Positions 10,601-25,300 of a stretch of DNA of 64,000 nucleotides are shown here, piece after piece. Each line of letters begins with the position of its first letter. The first letter of the stretch is position 1. The translations under genes and the position numbers were made by a program. Below the pieces are notes generated by a model. The model made no database searches and was not told where the DNA came from. It saw only the letters and a list, made by a program, of their open reading frames with translations. The stretch is from Scilla litardierei (lineage: Eukaryota > Streptophyta > Magnoliopsida > Asparagales > Asparagaceae): contig CM061139.1 in NCBI GenBank assembly GCA_030789695.1, positions 195,831,641 through 195,895,640 of the forward strand, in the 5' to 3' direction.

Positions 10601-13600
10601 TCTGATATCTACAAAAAAATCCCTTGTGAGGAAATCGCGTGTCATCGGATGAGATCGGGTTTGAAAACTCTAAATTTCACCGCTAGGTCAACAGTGAGAG
10701 AAACGAAGTGGGGAACGGAGCACTGGGCTCGGGCGAACAAATCGATCAAGCGAACGAATCGAACGAATGAAGTGGGTCGCTCGTGTGATGGGATTTGGCT
10801 CGTCGCTGCTGCCTGCGGGCGAAGGAAACGAAGGGGCATCGAGGGTTTTCACTGAGCTCGGGTGCGTGCATTAGGAATTTGGTGAGTGGAGAGAGGAAAA
10901 TAAAAAGAATTTAATGGGCCTCAGGCTTTAGGCCTAAGGGAAAAGAAATTTAAAAAATAGATTTTAAAAATGAAGAGAGTTGGGCTTTTGGGCGCATTTT
11001 ATATGATGGGTAAAAAGGGCCATTACACACCTTGTTACATTGCTATTGTACACCTTCTCGTTACGTTGCTATTGTATTATGTGATAATCTCGATGTGTTT
11101 TGTTCTTCATTGAAGACGTGATTGTTAGCAATGTATATAGTTGTTTTGTTGTCGAAATACAATCTTATAAAGATTTGTCACAAACCTTAACTCAAAAAGT
11201 AACTGCTAAATTCACATCAACTGATGATGGCCATAGATCTGTACTCAAACTTTGTACTGGATCGAGAAACAACTAGTTTCTAGTTTTTTACGAAATCAAA
11301 TTACCTCTTACGAAAACACAATAACCAGTCATTGATCGACGAGCCTAATTCACATTTGAAAAGGATGAATTCTGTAGTGTTCATAATTAGAGTATAGAAG
11401 ATCCATGTTTGGTGCACTCTTCATGTATCTCAAGACATACATTGCAGCGTCCTAATGTCCGGATCAGGACGTGACCTGACTCATCATGTTGATAGGAAAA
11501 GCAATATTAGGACGTGTTATTGTGAGATAGTTTTATGTACCAATCGAACCTACTTGGATTACACAATTGTTTTACCTGATCTGGTACAGGTTTGGAGTTA
11601 CGTTACATAGGCGAAGTAATAATCTTACATCCTAACATCATTGTTTCTTGTAGCATATCTAATATATACTTTTAGCGTGTCACATTTATCTTGAGAAAAT
11701 ATCTGAGCCTTGAGGTCCTTTGTCTGAAATTTCTTCTAAATGAACTGATTTAATCTTTGACTATGAGATGCATTATTTTCGGTAATCTCAATGTCACCAA
11801 CGTATATACCATCAGAAGAGTCCTTTTACCTTGATAGGTTCAATGGAAAACTAAGTGATCATTTTGGTATTATATATGGAACTTGCAAATTGTCTAAACC
11901 AAACCCTTGGTGATTGCTTGAGGTCATAGAACTATTTCTTCAACTTGCACATTTTTTCTGACTCCTCCTGAGCAACAAACCTTGTTTGTTTCTCCATATA
12001 AATTCTCTTTAAAACATCATTAAGATATGCATTCTTCACATCCAACTAATATAAATGCTTATGATGAGTAGCAGACTTGGAGATTATTAGATGTACAGTA
12101 TTTATTTTCGTAACCAGAGAAAATATATCCTGGTATTCAACACCATATGTCTGTTAATAGCCTTTTTCTATCAGCATGTCCTTCAAACAATCAAGAGAAC
12201 CAGTATGGTGTAATTTCATAATTAAACCACACTTACAACTAACCACATTCTTACCAGGTGAAGTCGGTAAATGATCCTAAATTTCATTAAGCGCAAGTGC
12301 ATTTATTTCTTCTATCATTACTTTATGCCAACCTGTATGTGATGTAGCTTTCAAAATACATTGAAAAGTTTGTCGAGAATTGATAGAAGTGAGAAAAGAA
12401 TATATAATTGAGAGAGATGTGCATAAGATACATATTAGTGAAGAGGATGGGTTGTGTATCACACACTAGTTTCTGGAATGAGAGAGGCGCTAGACAAGCC
12501 ACAGTGCATTTTAAATTTAAAGAAAAATCAGTCATTTTTCTTTTAAATTTTAAATACACTAAGCATACAAAAGGCAGGTCCGACAAATCGTCCGAGAATG
12601 ATATAGGCATGAACCGCGTATCAAAAACAAAATACTTATAAACTTCTTCCAAAGAAGAGTAACAACATGCTAGATACAACAAATAGAAAATGTACTTGTC
12701 CCATGGCCTTACAATTATTGAAGCACATAAAAACATATAAAAACCTGACAACTAAATGTACTTGTCCCATGGCCTTACAATTATTGAAGCACATAAAAAC
12801 ATATAAAAACCTGACAACTAAAACTCTGGTCATGCTGAGGGTGGCCAACGGGCTGGGCCGGCCCGTTGCTCGCCTGGCTTCGCCGAGCCCCGGGCCGGCC
12901 CGGCCGAGGGATGAAAACCCTCAATGCCCGGCCCGCGGCCCGGGCCGGCCCAAAAAAAGATTTTTAAAAAAAATCAAAAAATCTTAAAAATCTGAAATTT
13001 TTTATTAACTACGTACAATTAATAAAAAATGTTCTAAATAAGAAAAACATAAGTTAAGAAGTATATAAAAATTTTAAAAAATTTATAAGACCTATACAAA
13101 AATATTTTAAAAGTTTAAGAATTTTAAAAATTGAAGTTTATTTAATATAACATTATCAAAAAGTCAAAATGAAAAAATTGAAGTATACAATTTTTAAGAA
13201 ATGGTCAGAATTGAAGTACATTTCTAATTAAATCTATATTAATGAAAAAAAAGATATTTAAGCCCGAAATTCACGAAGATCCCGGGTTGAATCTTTAAAT
13301 TTCATTAATTAAAATTTTTTTTGAGGGAAAACTTACATTGGCCAGCCTTACCCCTCATACAATGGCCAAAACATAGGATTTTTAAATACTAATACAAGTT
13401 AGAAAATAGCAATACAAGAAAAAAGGAAAATCATTCTGTATCTTCTTCCTCAGAGTCTTTCGAAAGGTCCTATTTATCTTGCGAGTGGTTTTCAGTATGA
13501 AACCAATCCTTTGTACATATCGTCGCTTCAACTATATCTTCTTTAAGTCTTGATCTCCTGTCACTCAGAACCCGGCCACTTGCACTAAAAGCAGACTCAA

Positions 13601-16291
13601 ACGTAACAGTAGAAATAGGGAATAGGGACTGATAACAGATCACGAGACATAATGATTAGAATTGGAAACCTATGTTCATACATTTTCCACCATGCCAAAA
13701 TGTCAAAATTTTCATCATCCAATTCTGACTCAGTAAAAGGAAAAGTAATTTCTAAATACTTGGACAATTCATTAGACGAACTTTTTGTAGTTACGATTTT
13801 TTGTTTTTTCTTCCCCATAATCCGTCGGAGTTTGCATGTAATATTAGAACTATCAGGAACAGAAGAAGTGTGTGATAAACTACCATATTTAGCCTCATAC
13901 GTCGCAAAAAGGACTCTTAAGCTAGTTTTAAACTTCATTATATGATCATCAACTTCAAATATCATGTTTTCATAAAAGGTTTCTAATAACCCAACTACTA
14001 ATTCCTCTTTAAACCGTGGATCAAAAACCTTAGATAATGAATAAAGCAAATGAACATGCTTCCAATATTTCGCTAGTTTTATATCCATTTCTTCTATCAT
14101 AGGTTGAAGACCAAGGGTAGTGGTTGTAGTGTCTCTATACCTCGCTGAAGTGTCTGAAATGATTACTAATTGACGTAGGCCTAAAATGGATGTTGAGTAA
14201 TACACACCCGAGAATTTGTTTGTAGCAACATAAAAACCCTCAAAAAATTCACAAAGTTGCTCAATCATTTTCCACTCAAACTCAGTAATGTTGTAATCAG
14301 GGTCATATGGAATGTGTGTACTAATAAAATAACTAAGCTGAATCTTGTTTTTAAGCATGCAACGCATCATAAGATACGTTGAATTCCACCTATGTGGAAC
14401 ACTAAATTTAAACTTTCGGTAAGGAAGTTGGCTATTTCTACATACTTCTTTGTACAAATTTCTCTTATTGGCAGAAGACTGTATATATAATATAAGGTTC
14501 CTACCTTTTTCTAACCAAGCAACATCATATTTTAACACATCCTGTACTATCAAATTCAAGATGTGAGAAGCACATCGGTGATGAAATAAAATACCATCAA
14601 GATCAGGGTTCAGTTGTCTTTTTAAAAATGTTATTGTATTTGTATTGTTAGATGCATTATCAAGTGTAAAGGAAATGATTTTTTTAGAAATATCATACTC
14701 GCGGATAACATACGTAATCACATTAGCAATGACAGCACATGTATGAGCATGTTCTAACAATTTAAAACCGATAATCATTTTGTGAATAGCATTGTCGTGG
14801 TCAATGTGACGTAATACATAAGTAGGATAACCCCCATTTTGTTGTCCATATGTCGGATGTTAAAGTTATTGTAGATGTTAAGTTCGCAGAAGTTTGTATA
14901 ATTTTAGCTTTGCCAGCTTGAAAGCTGCCATAGCATCTCTTCTAAGAGTGTTTCTAGGCACTCTTCTAAATGTAGGGTTCAGTGCTTATTGGTTAAACCG
15001 TTCTAATTAGGGGCTTTCCCCATAACTAAATGGTAATTCTTGGCATAGAATTAGTCCAGCCATCTCCTTTCACATTGTATCAGAAGAATATGAGAAAGTA
15101 GATATAGATCTAGATGTAGCTGTTAAGTTTAAAGTTGTCTGTCTAGCCTCTTTTTTGTGAGCATCTGAGTGTCTTTTCAGGTGTGTTGTGCCATCTTTAG
15201 CTGCGCCAACGAAATCTGCTCTACAGATTTTGTAAACAGCCCTAAGTCTTTTTTCAGGTAATGTTTCAAGTGTATAGTTTTTTCAAACCGCAGATTTCTG
15301 TTTTCTGATTTAAGTTGCTTGTGTAGAAGTGATGCCAACAGTAGTAGCAGTATGTGCATGGGTTGAAGTGTGTGCAGAAGAAGAAACCCCTGGTGTACCC
15401 ACTATGGGGCTCGGGTAATTACTATCGTTCCAATCTTGTTCAATTGGTGACGTTTTCAGAAAGTCGGGTGATTCGATAGGGTTGTTCAGCATATTTTGAT
15501 AATATCCGTATTCTTCCGTATTAAAATTAACGTTAACATGTCTACATGGGTTGTTTGATCCTGACGTTATGCTAATTTAACAATAAAAGGAATCTGATTG
15601 CAGATGGAGCAAAGATGCGGAGAGTTAGGGATGCGAAGAGGTAGCAGCCGGATGCGGAGACTCAGGGAGGTAGTAGACGGAGCTTAAAAGTTGAGATGCG
15701 GAAAACTAGCAGTCGGATCTTGAGAGCGCCATAAGTTGAGAGCAAAAACTTGAGATTTGAGAAGCATTTGAGAGTAGAGATGTTTAGAATTGTGAAGAAA
15801 ATGATATGAATTGGTGGGGGTATTTATAGGATTTTTAGGCCAAAAGACCAAAATAACCCTCCAATATGACCGTTTTATGGCTGTTGTGGGTGTTTTTTGG
15901 TCTTTTGACCAAAAATGATCAAAATACCCCCCATTTGACCGTTTATAGCTATTGGGGGGTTTTGGTCATTTTTGGCCCAAAAAGACCCCCAACAGCCATT
16001 TTTGGCTGTTTTCCTATGCTGTGCGCGCGTTCTGCATGGGATTGGGCGGCCGGCCCGCCCAGCGCTAGGCGGCGGCGGGCCGCGGGCCAGCCCGGCCAGC
16101 ATTTCGGGCCGGGCCGGGTCAACGGCCCGGTCAACGTTAACCGGGCCGGGCCGGCGGCCCTCCGGGCCTTTTGGCCACCTTGAGGTCCTGCTCAACAAGC
16201 TCTAAATCTTCAAACAAAGACTACCTCTAAACGGTGGCACCAACTGCTAGATTAGTTGTTTCAAAAACTATAAAATAGAACAAGTTAAATC

Positions 16292-16327
<36 letters not shown>

Positions 16328-19300
16328 TAAACAGACCATAATGAAATAGCAATATCACAGTAAAAGTAGTAGTGCATCTAGTGACAAGTAGCATGATGAT
16401 ATATGATATATAAAATAATTTCATGTGCTAACATTGTTTATATGGCTATGCAGGTGGAACAACGAACATACGCTAATGTTGTGACTCATGTTGTATGTCA
16501 TAATATGTAAACATAAGAGACCACATATGCCAACGTGGACGCTCAACCGGGCCAGATCCAAAAAATTATAGTCAGTGTTAGTCAGATGTAGTAGTGGATC
16601 CATCAGATACAGGAATATTAACAGTCAGATATAGTAAAGATGTCTCCAGTCGCCCTCCCACAATCCCTAACTTGAGTTACCCCATCCCTCAGAAATAAGC
16701 CCAAAGACAATATCAAGTACACTGTATTCATTTAGTTCTACCAATTGCAAGCATTTGTTTCCATGTTTTATTTGTTAATTTTATTGTGGGGTTTACTCGG
16801 CATACACATATATAAAGGAGAGACCAAGTCACAGAAACTTGCCCAAAGGCAATATCATGGAATTATTCGTATAGTCACGTAAAGGCCTATGCAATCCGGG
16901 TCTATGTATGTATAATATCAATACCAAAACAATGCATTGGCTACGAGATCAAGGACAATTAAATCCAAGTATATAATCATATCATGTCCCAAGACTTGGA
17001 ATTGACATGAAATCAAATCCAGTGTATAATCATGTGTACCTCCTTAAGTAATTCTCACATTAATTAAGGGTCATCAATTTAAATTTTCAGTCATCTAGCC
17101 CAATAATTACGGGTCATCATTTTAAATTTTCAGTCATCAAGCCCATGTATCTCATAAACATATCATCATCGATAATTAATTTTCAACTCATGCAAGATAC
17201 CAAAAACCCATAATCAAGCCCAAGTCATTATGTCACCTGGGCCTAATATGTATCATCAAGGGGGCACAACGCACGCCTAATTTATTCGGCCAACAAAGCC
17301 AACAACGGGTCAGAGAGTGGGCAGCAACAGAAACCGCCAACAAAGCCTCAAATCACAACAGTAAAAGATGCAAACCCGAGTTAACAAAACTGCACACTCG
17401 AGTTAAAAGAGCAGCATGAAAAATCAACAACCGAGCCCAATAAGAGCAGCATAAAGCTACAAAACCAAGACGCAGACGACAACCGGAAATATCGGGGATT
17501 CGACAGAGATCAGCAAACAAAAGCAACTCAATGCAGGGGGTATTTGTGCAAATAGGTATAATCCATATAATTACGAAAACTACCAAAATCAAAAAGTTGA
17601 CAATAATAACTATAAGTATACGAAAGAGAAGGAACCGTATTTTTGAAAACATTAGCGTAGGTTCGTAAAGAAAAAGATTTTTTTTATTTTTGTACCCCCA
17701 ATACGTCTTGCATATATTGGTATCCAAAAATGAAAGATTATGTCCAATTTAATTTTATTTAATTGATCTCACACTCAATTAATCCCTAGTTACCGCCCAT
17801 AGGAAAAGTAATAGGTAGGGATGACAGGATTTGAACCCGTCATGGGCATCCTGCTTTTCTATGTTCTATAGACTTGTATGTAACTATCGAGAGTCGGGAT
17901 ATTATACATAATGTGAATATTCCACCAAAAACTGTTTATCGATGACTGAAGAATATGAACTTTCTACTTATGACCGTCACGAATTGAATTATAATCAAAT
18001 TGCATTGGGTCGGTTACCAATGTCAGTAATTGGAGATTACACAATTCAAACAGTTATGAATTCGACCCAAATCAAAATAGACAAAGATAAACCCCTAGAT
18101 TCAAGAACGATTATCGATTACTAAGATTTTCTTTTGATATAAAGGATCCAAGCCTCTTTTATTTTGATTTGTCAGAAACTACAAATAATAACTATTCATT
18201 GTTAAAAATCATTCTTTGATTTAAAGATTTAAACCGAGAATATGTTTTCGTGATGATTTCGAAATAGAAAATTCCAACTATTTTTTTCTTTTTTCTTTCG
18301 AATAAAAAAGAAAAGTAGGATTGGCAAATGACTTTAATAACTTTATTTATATCTACATTAATCCGTATTAAGATTTAATTTAATTGGGAACCCATCATGC
18401 ACAAGAAAAAAATAAAGGTAATACCCTTCTCTTTCCTGGACTATTTAGTAAGGTCATGAAATATTTCGACTTTTTTTCTGTTATACATAATGGATTTACC
18501 TGGACCAATACACGATATACTTTATGGACGTCGAAACAAAGATTCGACTGATTAGATGATTTTTGAAAACATTCCTTTCATGGGGGATCCAATTCGAAGG
18601 TAAAAATACAAGAGACTTTTTTTTCTTCCAAGGAATAGATTCCAAATTAAGGTAAGGGGTGAAAAATATGAAAATAAGGGCACCCAAGAGCAACACACGT
18701 ACACACAGGAACACTCGAGAGCTTAGACCCGAGAACACATCAGGGAAACAGGGCACACACCCGAGATACACGCAAGAAGAAGTAGGAGCCAAATCACTTG
18801 AAAGCAAGCAGCAATGGAGCTGAGAGCAGAGGGAGTAGGGGAGACAAAGCATGATGCAGAACATGGAAGCACAAAGAGTAGTGGGCAAAGCAGGAACCGA
18901 GAGCAACAGGAAGAGAGAACATGTGATCAAGTCCTAAGAATAGGGGAAAACATGGAGCAAGTCTTGAGATCAGAGAAAGAGATGTGACAAGTTCTGAAGG
19001 CAACATGGGCCGCGCACACACACGAACAGTAAGTTGAGAGCACAACGCACATGGAAACACATCCGAGAGCCCAGACACAAAGCAGGGAACACCAAAAGGC
19101 CCGCGAGCAGTGAACCGACCTGAGGGCACACCCATCAGAGAAACCACCCGAGTGCACACCCATTTGGAAAAATACCCAAGCTGAGGAATCAAATCAAAAC
19201 CCAAAAAATCCGCTCCTAGCTTCAATTATCAAGCAATAAACATCGGTGTATATGATCAGCTAAAGATAATAAATCATCACATGAATTTATTTTCTAGCAC

Positions 19301-22300
19301 ATCAAACATAGATAAAAAATTAAGCATGATCTCAACACGGTCAAAAAAATCCACGCAATCATCACATCAAAATCAAGATTTTGACTAAGTTTATCGAGGT
19401 CATAGAATGTAGTTAAGGAGATCTGTCGTTCATCGGAGACAAGTTCGTTGGAAAACTTGTCGGTCATCTCTTTGTGTCGAACACCGCGGCTGCGGTTGCC
19501 TTGATGTAAATTGGAGTTTACCTAGAAGGCTATGAAGTGAAGGAAGGAGATTGGAGCTCTAGCGACATCGATCAAAGAGAATTTGCAAAATTTTGATGAA
19601 GAAAATTTAGGGTTTTTACAAGAGAGATTTGAAATAGGGAAGGAGAAATGGGGGTGAAGGAGAGCCGTTGTCAATGGCTAGAGAGGTTGGCGGTGAGGAT
19701 GCACGCATCCGCACCGTGGCGGTTTCGCTTGTCGTTCCGCACGCGAGGGGATGAATCGGCCGAGAGAGAAAGCATAGGGAATGTGCGTTGCTGGGAAAAA
19801 GAGAGATTATTAAATATAAATGGGTTTTAGAAAGTTAAACGGTTTGTGTTTTAATGAAATGGGTTCCGGGTTCAAAAACAAATAGGGTTAATTGGTATGA
19901 AAGAGAAACAAACAAATAAGGAAAAATTCTAGAAAAATTTCTTAAAAATAATATTTACATGAGTATAGGTTTTCAGATCATTACACTGTGCAAGAACAAA
20001 TGACCTTTCCGTGAGCAATAAGAATATCCAAATCAGAAAAATATCATCTGATCTTGAGTTAAGGGGGCAGGGGCACTAGGAGTAGGAGCTAAAACATGAC
20101 TTGGAAGTTGAGTGCTGGATGATCCATATTGAGATATACGTGCATCATTTCAGGGTTTCTCAATGGCAATATGTAAAACAAATAGTGTTCTAATAGACGG
20201 TATTATTATACATTTGGTCTGATAATGCATAGCGCATAATCGGTTTATATAGCCAATTAAACGGACTATGCATGTGTCTACATGTGTGTGTTATTAAATA
20301 AGCATCAAGTATATATATACTTGTATAAGCATCAAATTATATATATATATATACGCATTAAGTATCTGTTATACATTTGAGGGATGTTTTTGAATTTTGA
20401 CCCATGTGCAATGTCACATCGCCACATGAGATGCCACATCGTCCCCCAAACACCCAAAACCCACCCAAAAAAACTCGAAACCACACCCCAAGCTCAAACA
20501 ACATCCAAAAACAAACCCAACGTCACACTCCTCAAATCTCACACCCATTCTTCCCATTTGACCTGGTTTGAGTCCCGCGTCCTTTTGTATTGTGTTTTTT
20601 TGGGGTGCACGTGCACTTTGTGCATGTGTTATTTCTAGTATACACATATATAATTATGTGTATATGCAGGCAACATAATAAAAAGAACCATACATAATTT
20701 ATCATTAATTTGTTATTTATTTATTTTATGCGGGCACATAACAAATATGTGCCTGCATATGCGGGCGTATATATTATCCACGCATGATGCAACTTCAATG
20801 CAGTCAAAGATTGTATCCTTGTATGCGACCGTATATGCCGTTTTTTAGACCACTAAAAACAAATAATAATCACAAATATCAGAGCTCAACAAGTGATTAG
20901 TGCCCCCTTGTGTCATGACATATGGTTAGGACTTAAAGAATTGCATCAACAAATATAAAAGGTTATTTGATCATGTGATAAAGCACTTATAGCCCGTCTG
21001 AGTATGAGGATGCCCCCAAAAACACACATTTTGAGAAACACGGATCAAATTTTACATCACCACCAGGAATATAATTGCCACAAAGCAAACACATCAAAAA
21101 AACCTTACTGATAAAGGAAACAATTCTGCCATAGAAACAACACGTGATACGAAATATTATCATTAAGCATAGTAGAAGTATTAGTCCAGAAAATCTTTTG
21201 AACATTCATACGTAGAAGTGTTCGTGTTACATCTAACAAATGTTTGTTTTTACATTCTGCTACTTCTATTTTGTTAGTGTGTGCGCACTTAAAAATATAT
21301 GAATAATTATAATTTAAGATATAAAAGATGCAAAGTGATTGCTAAAATACTCATTCACATAACCACTTCACAAAATCTTAATAGAAATACCAAATTGATT
21401 CTTTATGTCAGCATAAAAGTTCTTGAAATCGCAAACACTTTAGTTCTATATTTCAATAAATTAACCCAAGTCAAACATGAAGAGTTATTTACAAATTTAA
21501 TAAAATATTTAAATTCAGATTTGGACTCCATAAGAAAGGTCTCATACATTTAGATTGACAAGCTTAGAAGTTTTCTGAGCACATGTATTGACTGGCGGTT
21601 GGTAAAATATATAGTGATGTTTCAACTGACAGACTCTAGCTCAAGTATAGAAAACTATGAAGCTTAAGGTGTGCAAGTTTTAATTTTTAAAGATCTGGAT
21701 GACATAATTGCATTATAATCTGCAATGAATAATGTAAGGAGACGTAACGTTAGAGCAAGGTACGTGTCCAATCTCCACATCTAAGTGATAAAGACCCTAG
21801 ACTCATGTCATGTGCCAAGTATATTCTTCGTTCCAATCTTCTGAAATTCAATTGATCATGAAAAAAGGTTATGAAGCAATTTAACGATGGTATCAATTGA
21901 CTAAAAGAAAAAACTGAACGTACAGATACATAACAGATGTCAAAGTCAAAGCAGAGAAAACAACAAAGGTAACATCGTCAATGGTTGATGCTGAGCCATC
22001 TGCTAGTGTCACATGTTTACAAGTAGATGAACAAAAGAAAGATCACGTATCATATGTGGTCTGAAGCCCAAGTCTATAACTTGCATACAATGACTTGATG
22101 TGGAAATACATGCAGTTGAATTACATATGCAGTTGAATTACCTGATCTAGTTAATATTACCACAAAAGAAGATGACGACATATTAAGCCCCGCAAAATCT
22201 TTGAAACATTCAATTCTTGCTCCACTTGTCATCAGATATCTGAATACTCTTAGATTAAGAAGAATCAGCTTAGAAAGCCATATATACAACGTTGCCCCCA

Positions 22301-25300
22301 GAACCTCTCCTTTGTGGTTATTGAAACTTGGGGCAACAAAATTCATGTGCTTGACCTCCATAAAGTAAAGGCAAATTGTAACGACCCGAATTCTAATGGC
22401 CATCACAATTTACAATAATATGCCGACCCTGCTGGGTACCAGTGAAAACATGCTGGGTACCAATGAAAACAGAATAGGACAAAGTAGAAAATAATACCGA
22501 ATTTAGAGTCATCCATGTACGAGCAATCTTAGGAGTTTTGTGCACCATCCAAAGAGACGAAACTAATCTTTAGTGCTGAAAGATCTCCTACTAAGCCTGA
22601 GAAGAAAAATATACAACCGAATTAAAAAGAAGATTACATCTAAACCAAGCTAACAGTTTATATACAAAACAAAACATTTTCAATTTCACTAAGCAAGAAA
22701 ATGATCTATTGAAAATGTAACTTAAGTGTTAGTTAAAGTTTAACTAATCATTTTAGGCCGTGACTCGTGTCTAACCCATTATCAGTGTATATAGCGGAAA
22801 CATGAATATAGAGTACAGTATTATTCAAACTACATTAGCATGAGATGAGATTAATACTAGATGATAAGTATATGCTTATCTATCCAACCTTCTCAGAAAA
22901 TGACTCAGAAAGGCATCCGAAGGCTGGCCACTTCCTTGTAGTATGAAAACATGAAAACACGTCCATCTCTCCATAATTAGTTGAAAATGACGAGGGAAAA
23001 CTGCTTCAAGATATGTAGCGGCTTTGGCTTCACAATAATTTTTCAAACTCGTGCTCAGTTTAGGATAGTATGAATTTATAATACCATATTTTATCTATAA
23101 ATTAAAATAGTAAGGTTCAGGGATGAGTACATTTCTTCCAACAAAATGATTCTGTCAGTATATCTGTAATGCAAAAATAACTCTGCTAATATATTTGTAC
23201 TACTAAAATGGTCTGCTAATATAGTCCACCATTACTGTCTATGAATGCATCTCCACCATGGCATAAAATTTTGCCAACGCTTAAAGGAAAAAGAAAAATT
23301 AGATTAGAGAAGTATAATAGTGGACAAGAAATACGACGTACCTTGCATTTGTGTGGTCTCCTTCATCAGAATACAGACACTCTTAGAACATCTATACTCA
23401 CATTTTACTGAGGTAATTTCTCAGTTCTCCTAAAGAGAAATATATGTGTTGATTAAGGTACTGACATGCGATGAATGAGGGGCCATAGGTTCAAGTTGTG
23501 GCCCCAACACAGATATGAATTTTCTTCCCTTAATCAAGCGAGAAACTGGACCTTAAGAATTGTGTCTCTATCTATTGGTTTAAGCTTTTAGGTTAGATAT
23601 GATTTCACCCACTGGTTTGTGACTTCACCAATATTAAGTAACCGTGTGCTCTCATTACTATTTCTAATTCTAACATTAACAAATCATAAATAAAATCATC
23701 TTTTCTAATTCATATCATCATTTCATAAATTGAAATAAAAACGAGCTTTATAAGTTTGTGCAAAATTTCAATTTCTGCTTCACGTGCATTTGGCTATGCC
23801 TAAGGATCCAGTCATTTTCTGCGCAAATTGTTCTCCTTTAGCTTATGCATCATATTATTAACTGAGTTTATGGGAAAGCCAGATGTAACACATTTTCAGG
23901 GAAGTTGGACATACAATACATAACCCTAGATCTGAATGTTAATTTAGATCAAGTAGCTTGTGGTGGTATCACTATATTTGTTCTTTATCATTATCTGGTT
24001 ACCAAGGTTAGGGTTAGGGTTTAAAGTACTGTCTTCTTGGTAAGAGCCTTGTACCATGTGTATGTGAAATGTTATGCAGGAAGTGAACTGATATACTCAA
24101 GTGACTTCATTAAGTACAAAACTTAGCCAAACAATTTAAAACTGTTATGATATATGCACATGTAAAGCTGATGTAATTGTTGAAGCCAAGGTTTGAGGTT
24201 TCGGCCGATACCCATGCGTATCGCCCGTATCGTATCGGTATCGGTGGGTAACGATACCGAAACTAGGGGTTAGTTTCGGTATCGGCCGATACTGAATGGT
24301 ACCGTTCAGTTTCGGCCGATACCGGCCGATACTGACCGATACCGTTCAGTTTCGACCGAAACAGAGCGGTACCGTTCAATATCGGACGAATACGGAGGAA
24401 GAAGAATGTGTAATTAAATAAAAATTCTCAAAAAAACCCAAAAAATTTCGTGAATCAAGAGGTTGCAAAGAAAGCTCGGTTAAAAGAGAGGAGAAACCCC
24501 TAGGGTTTCGACTTGAAAATAAATAAGAATTAGACGAAGAATAGGCAAACCCAATAACAAATTGCTGAAAAAAAAGAAAAAGAAAAAAGGAAGATGAAAA
24601 AATTGAACTCACCGCATCGCGCCTCGTCGAACCCGCCTCCTGCCTCGTCGAACCCGCCTCTTGCCTCGCCGCCCCACCTCGACCATCTAGCGTGAGAGAG
24701 ACAGAGAACAAAGAGAGAGAGAAAGAGAGGCCCGAGTCGCCTTCCAGGAGAGACTGCGTTTTTTAAAAGGCAAACTTGTAAATAAGTGGTATATGCGTAG
24801 AGTAAAACAGTCGGTGCACATAGCAAGCGGATTTTTTGTGGCAACCATGTAAATAAGTGTTATGTGTGCAAAGCCGGTGGATACGCAAGGCACTATGTCT
24901 ACATGTTACTCCGAAACCGAAGCCGTAACGAAACCGAGACCTATGGTTGAAGCTATATGTTTACTTCCTCCGTTAGTCCGAAGGAGATCAAAAAAGGATT
25001 TAGGTAATCATATGTGGAAAGTAGATGCTAGGTAGACAAGTATTACCTCCTCCATTAAGTCTGAAGGAGACCAAAAAAGGATTTAGGTATTCATGTGTGG
25101 AAACTAGATGCAGATAAATGGTGTATGCTTTCTTAATAATGTTGGTTGAACATCCTCAAGTTGAAGAGACATGGGAGTTTCTTCTTCACTGCTTGAATTT
25201 GGGGACCTTGTGCCCGCCCGCCCGCCAAAAAGAATAGGAAAAAAGAAAAGGGAAAAAGAAATAGAAAAGAAAACCGACCCCACCCCCATGCTTCCTGTCC

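Larger units (their letters stand above)
8280..12330 (-). pseudogene. Degenerate Ty1/copia pol (reverse transcriptase to C-terminus), split by a solo LTR
   Basis: Minus-strand translation across several frames shows copia RT landmarks: [10 protein letters not shown] and [14 protein letters not shown] (about 11970-12044), LKQSPRVWF (about 11890-11930), YVGD in place of YVDD (about 11790-11810), and RPNIAF-type residues (about 11490). At 8280-8330, beyond the inserted LTR, is the typical copia C-terminus [11 protein letters not shown] next to the 3' LTR. There are several stops and frameshifts and one active-site aspartate is lost, so it is a dead copy. The RNase H part is poorly preserved. The right limit is approximate; gag and integrase were not recognised. 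Confidence 0.65.

Noticed and set aside
18496..19225. Long minus-strand ORFs (V/C/S-rich)
   Set aside because: They arise from a purine-rich plus strand poor in stops. No domain, and the frames overlap each other.
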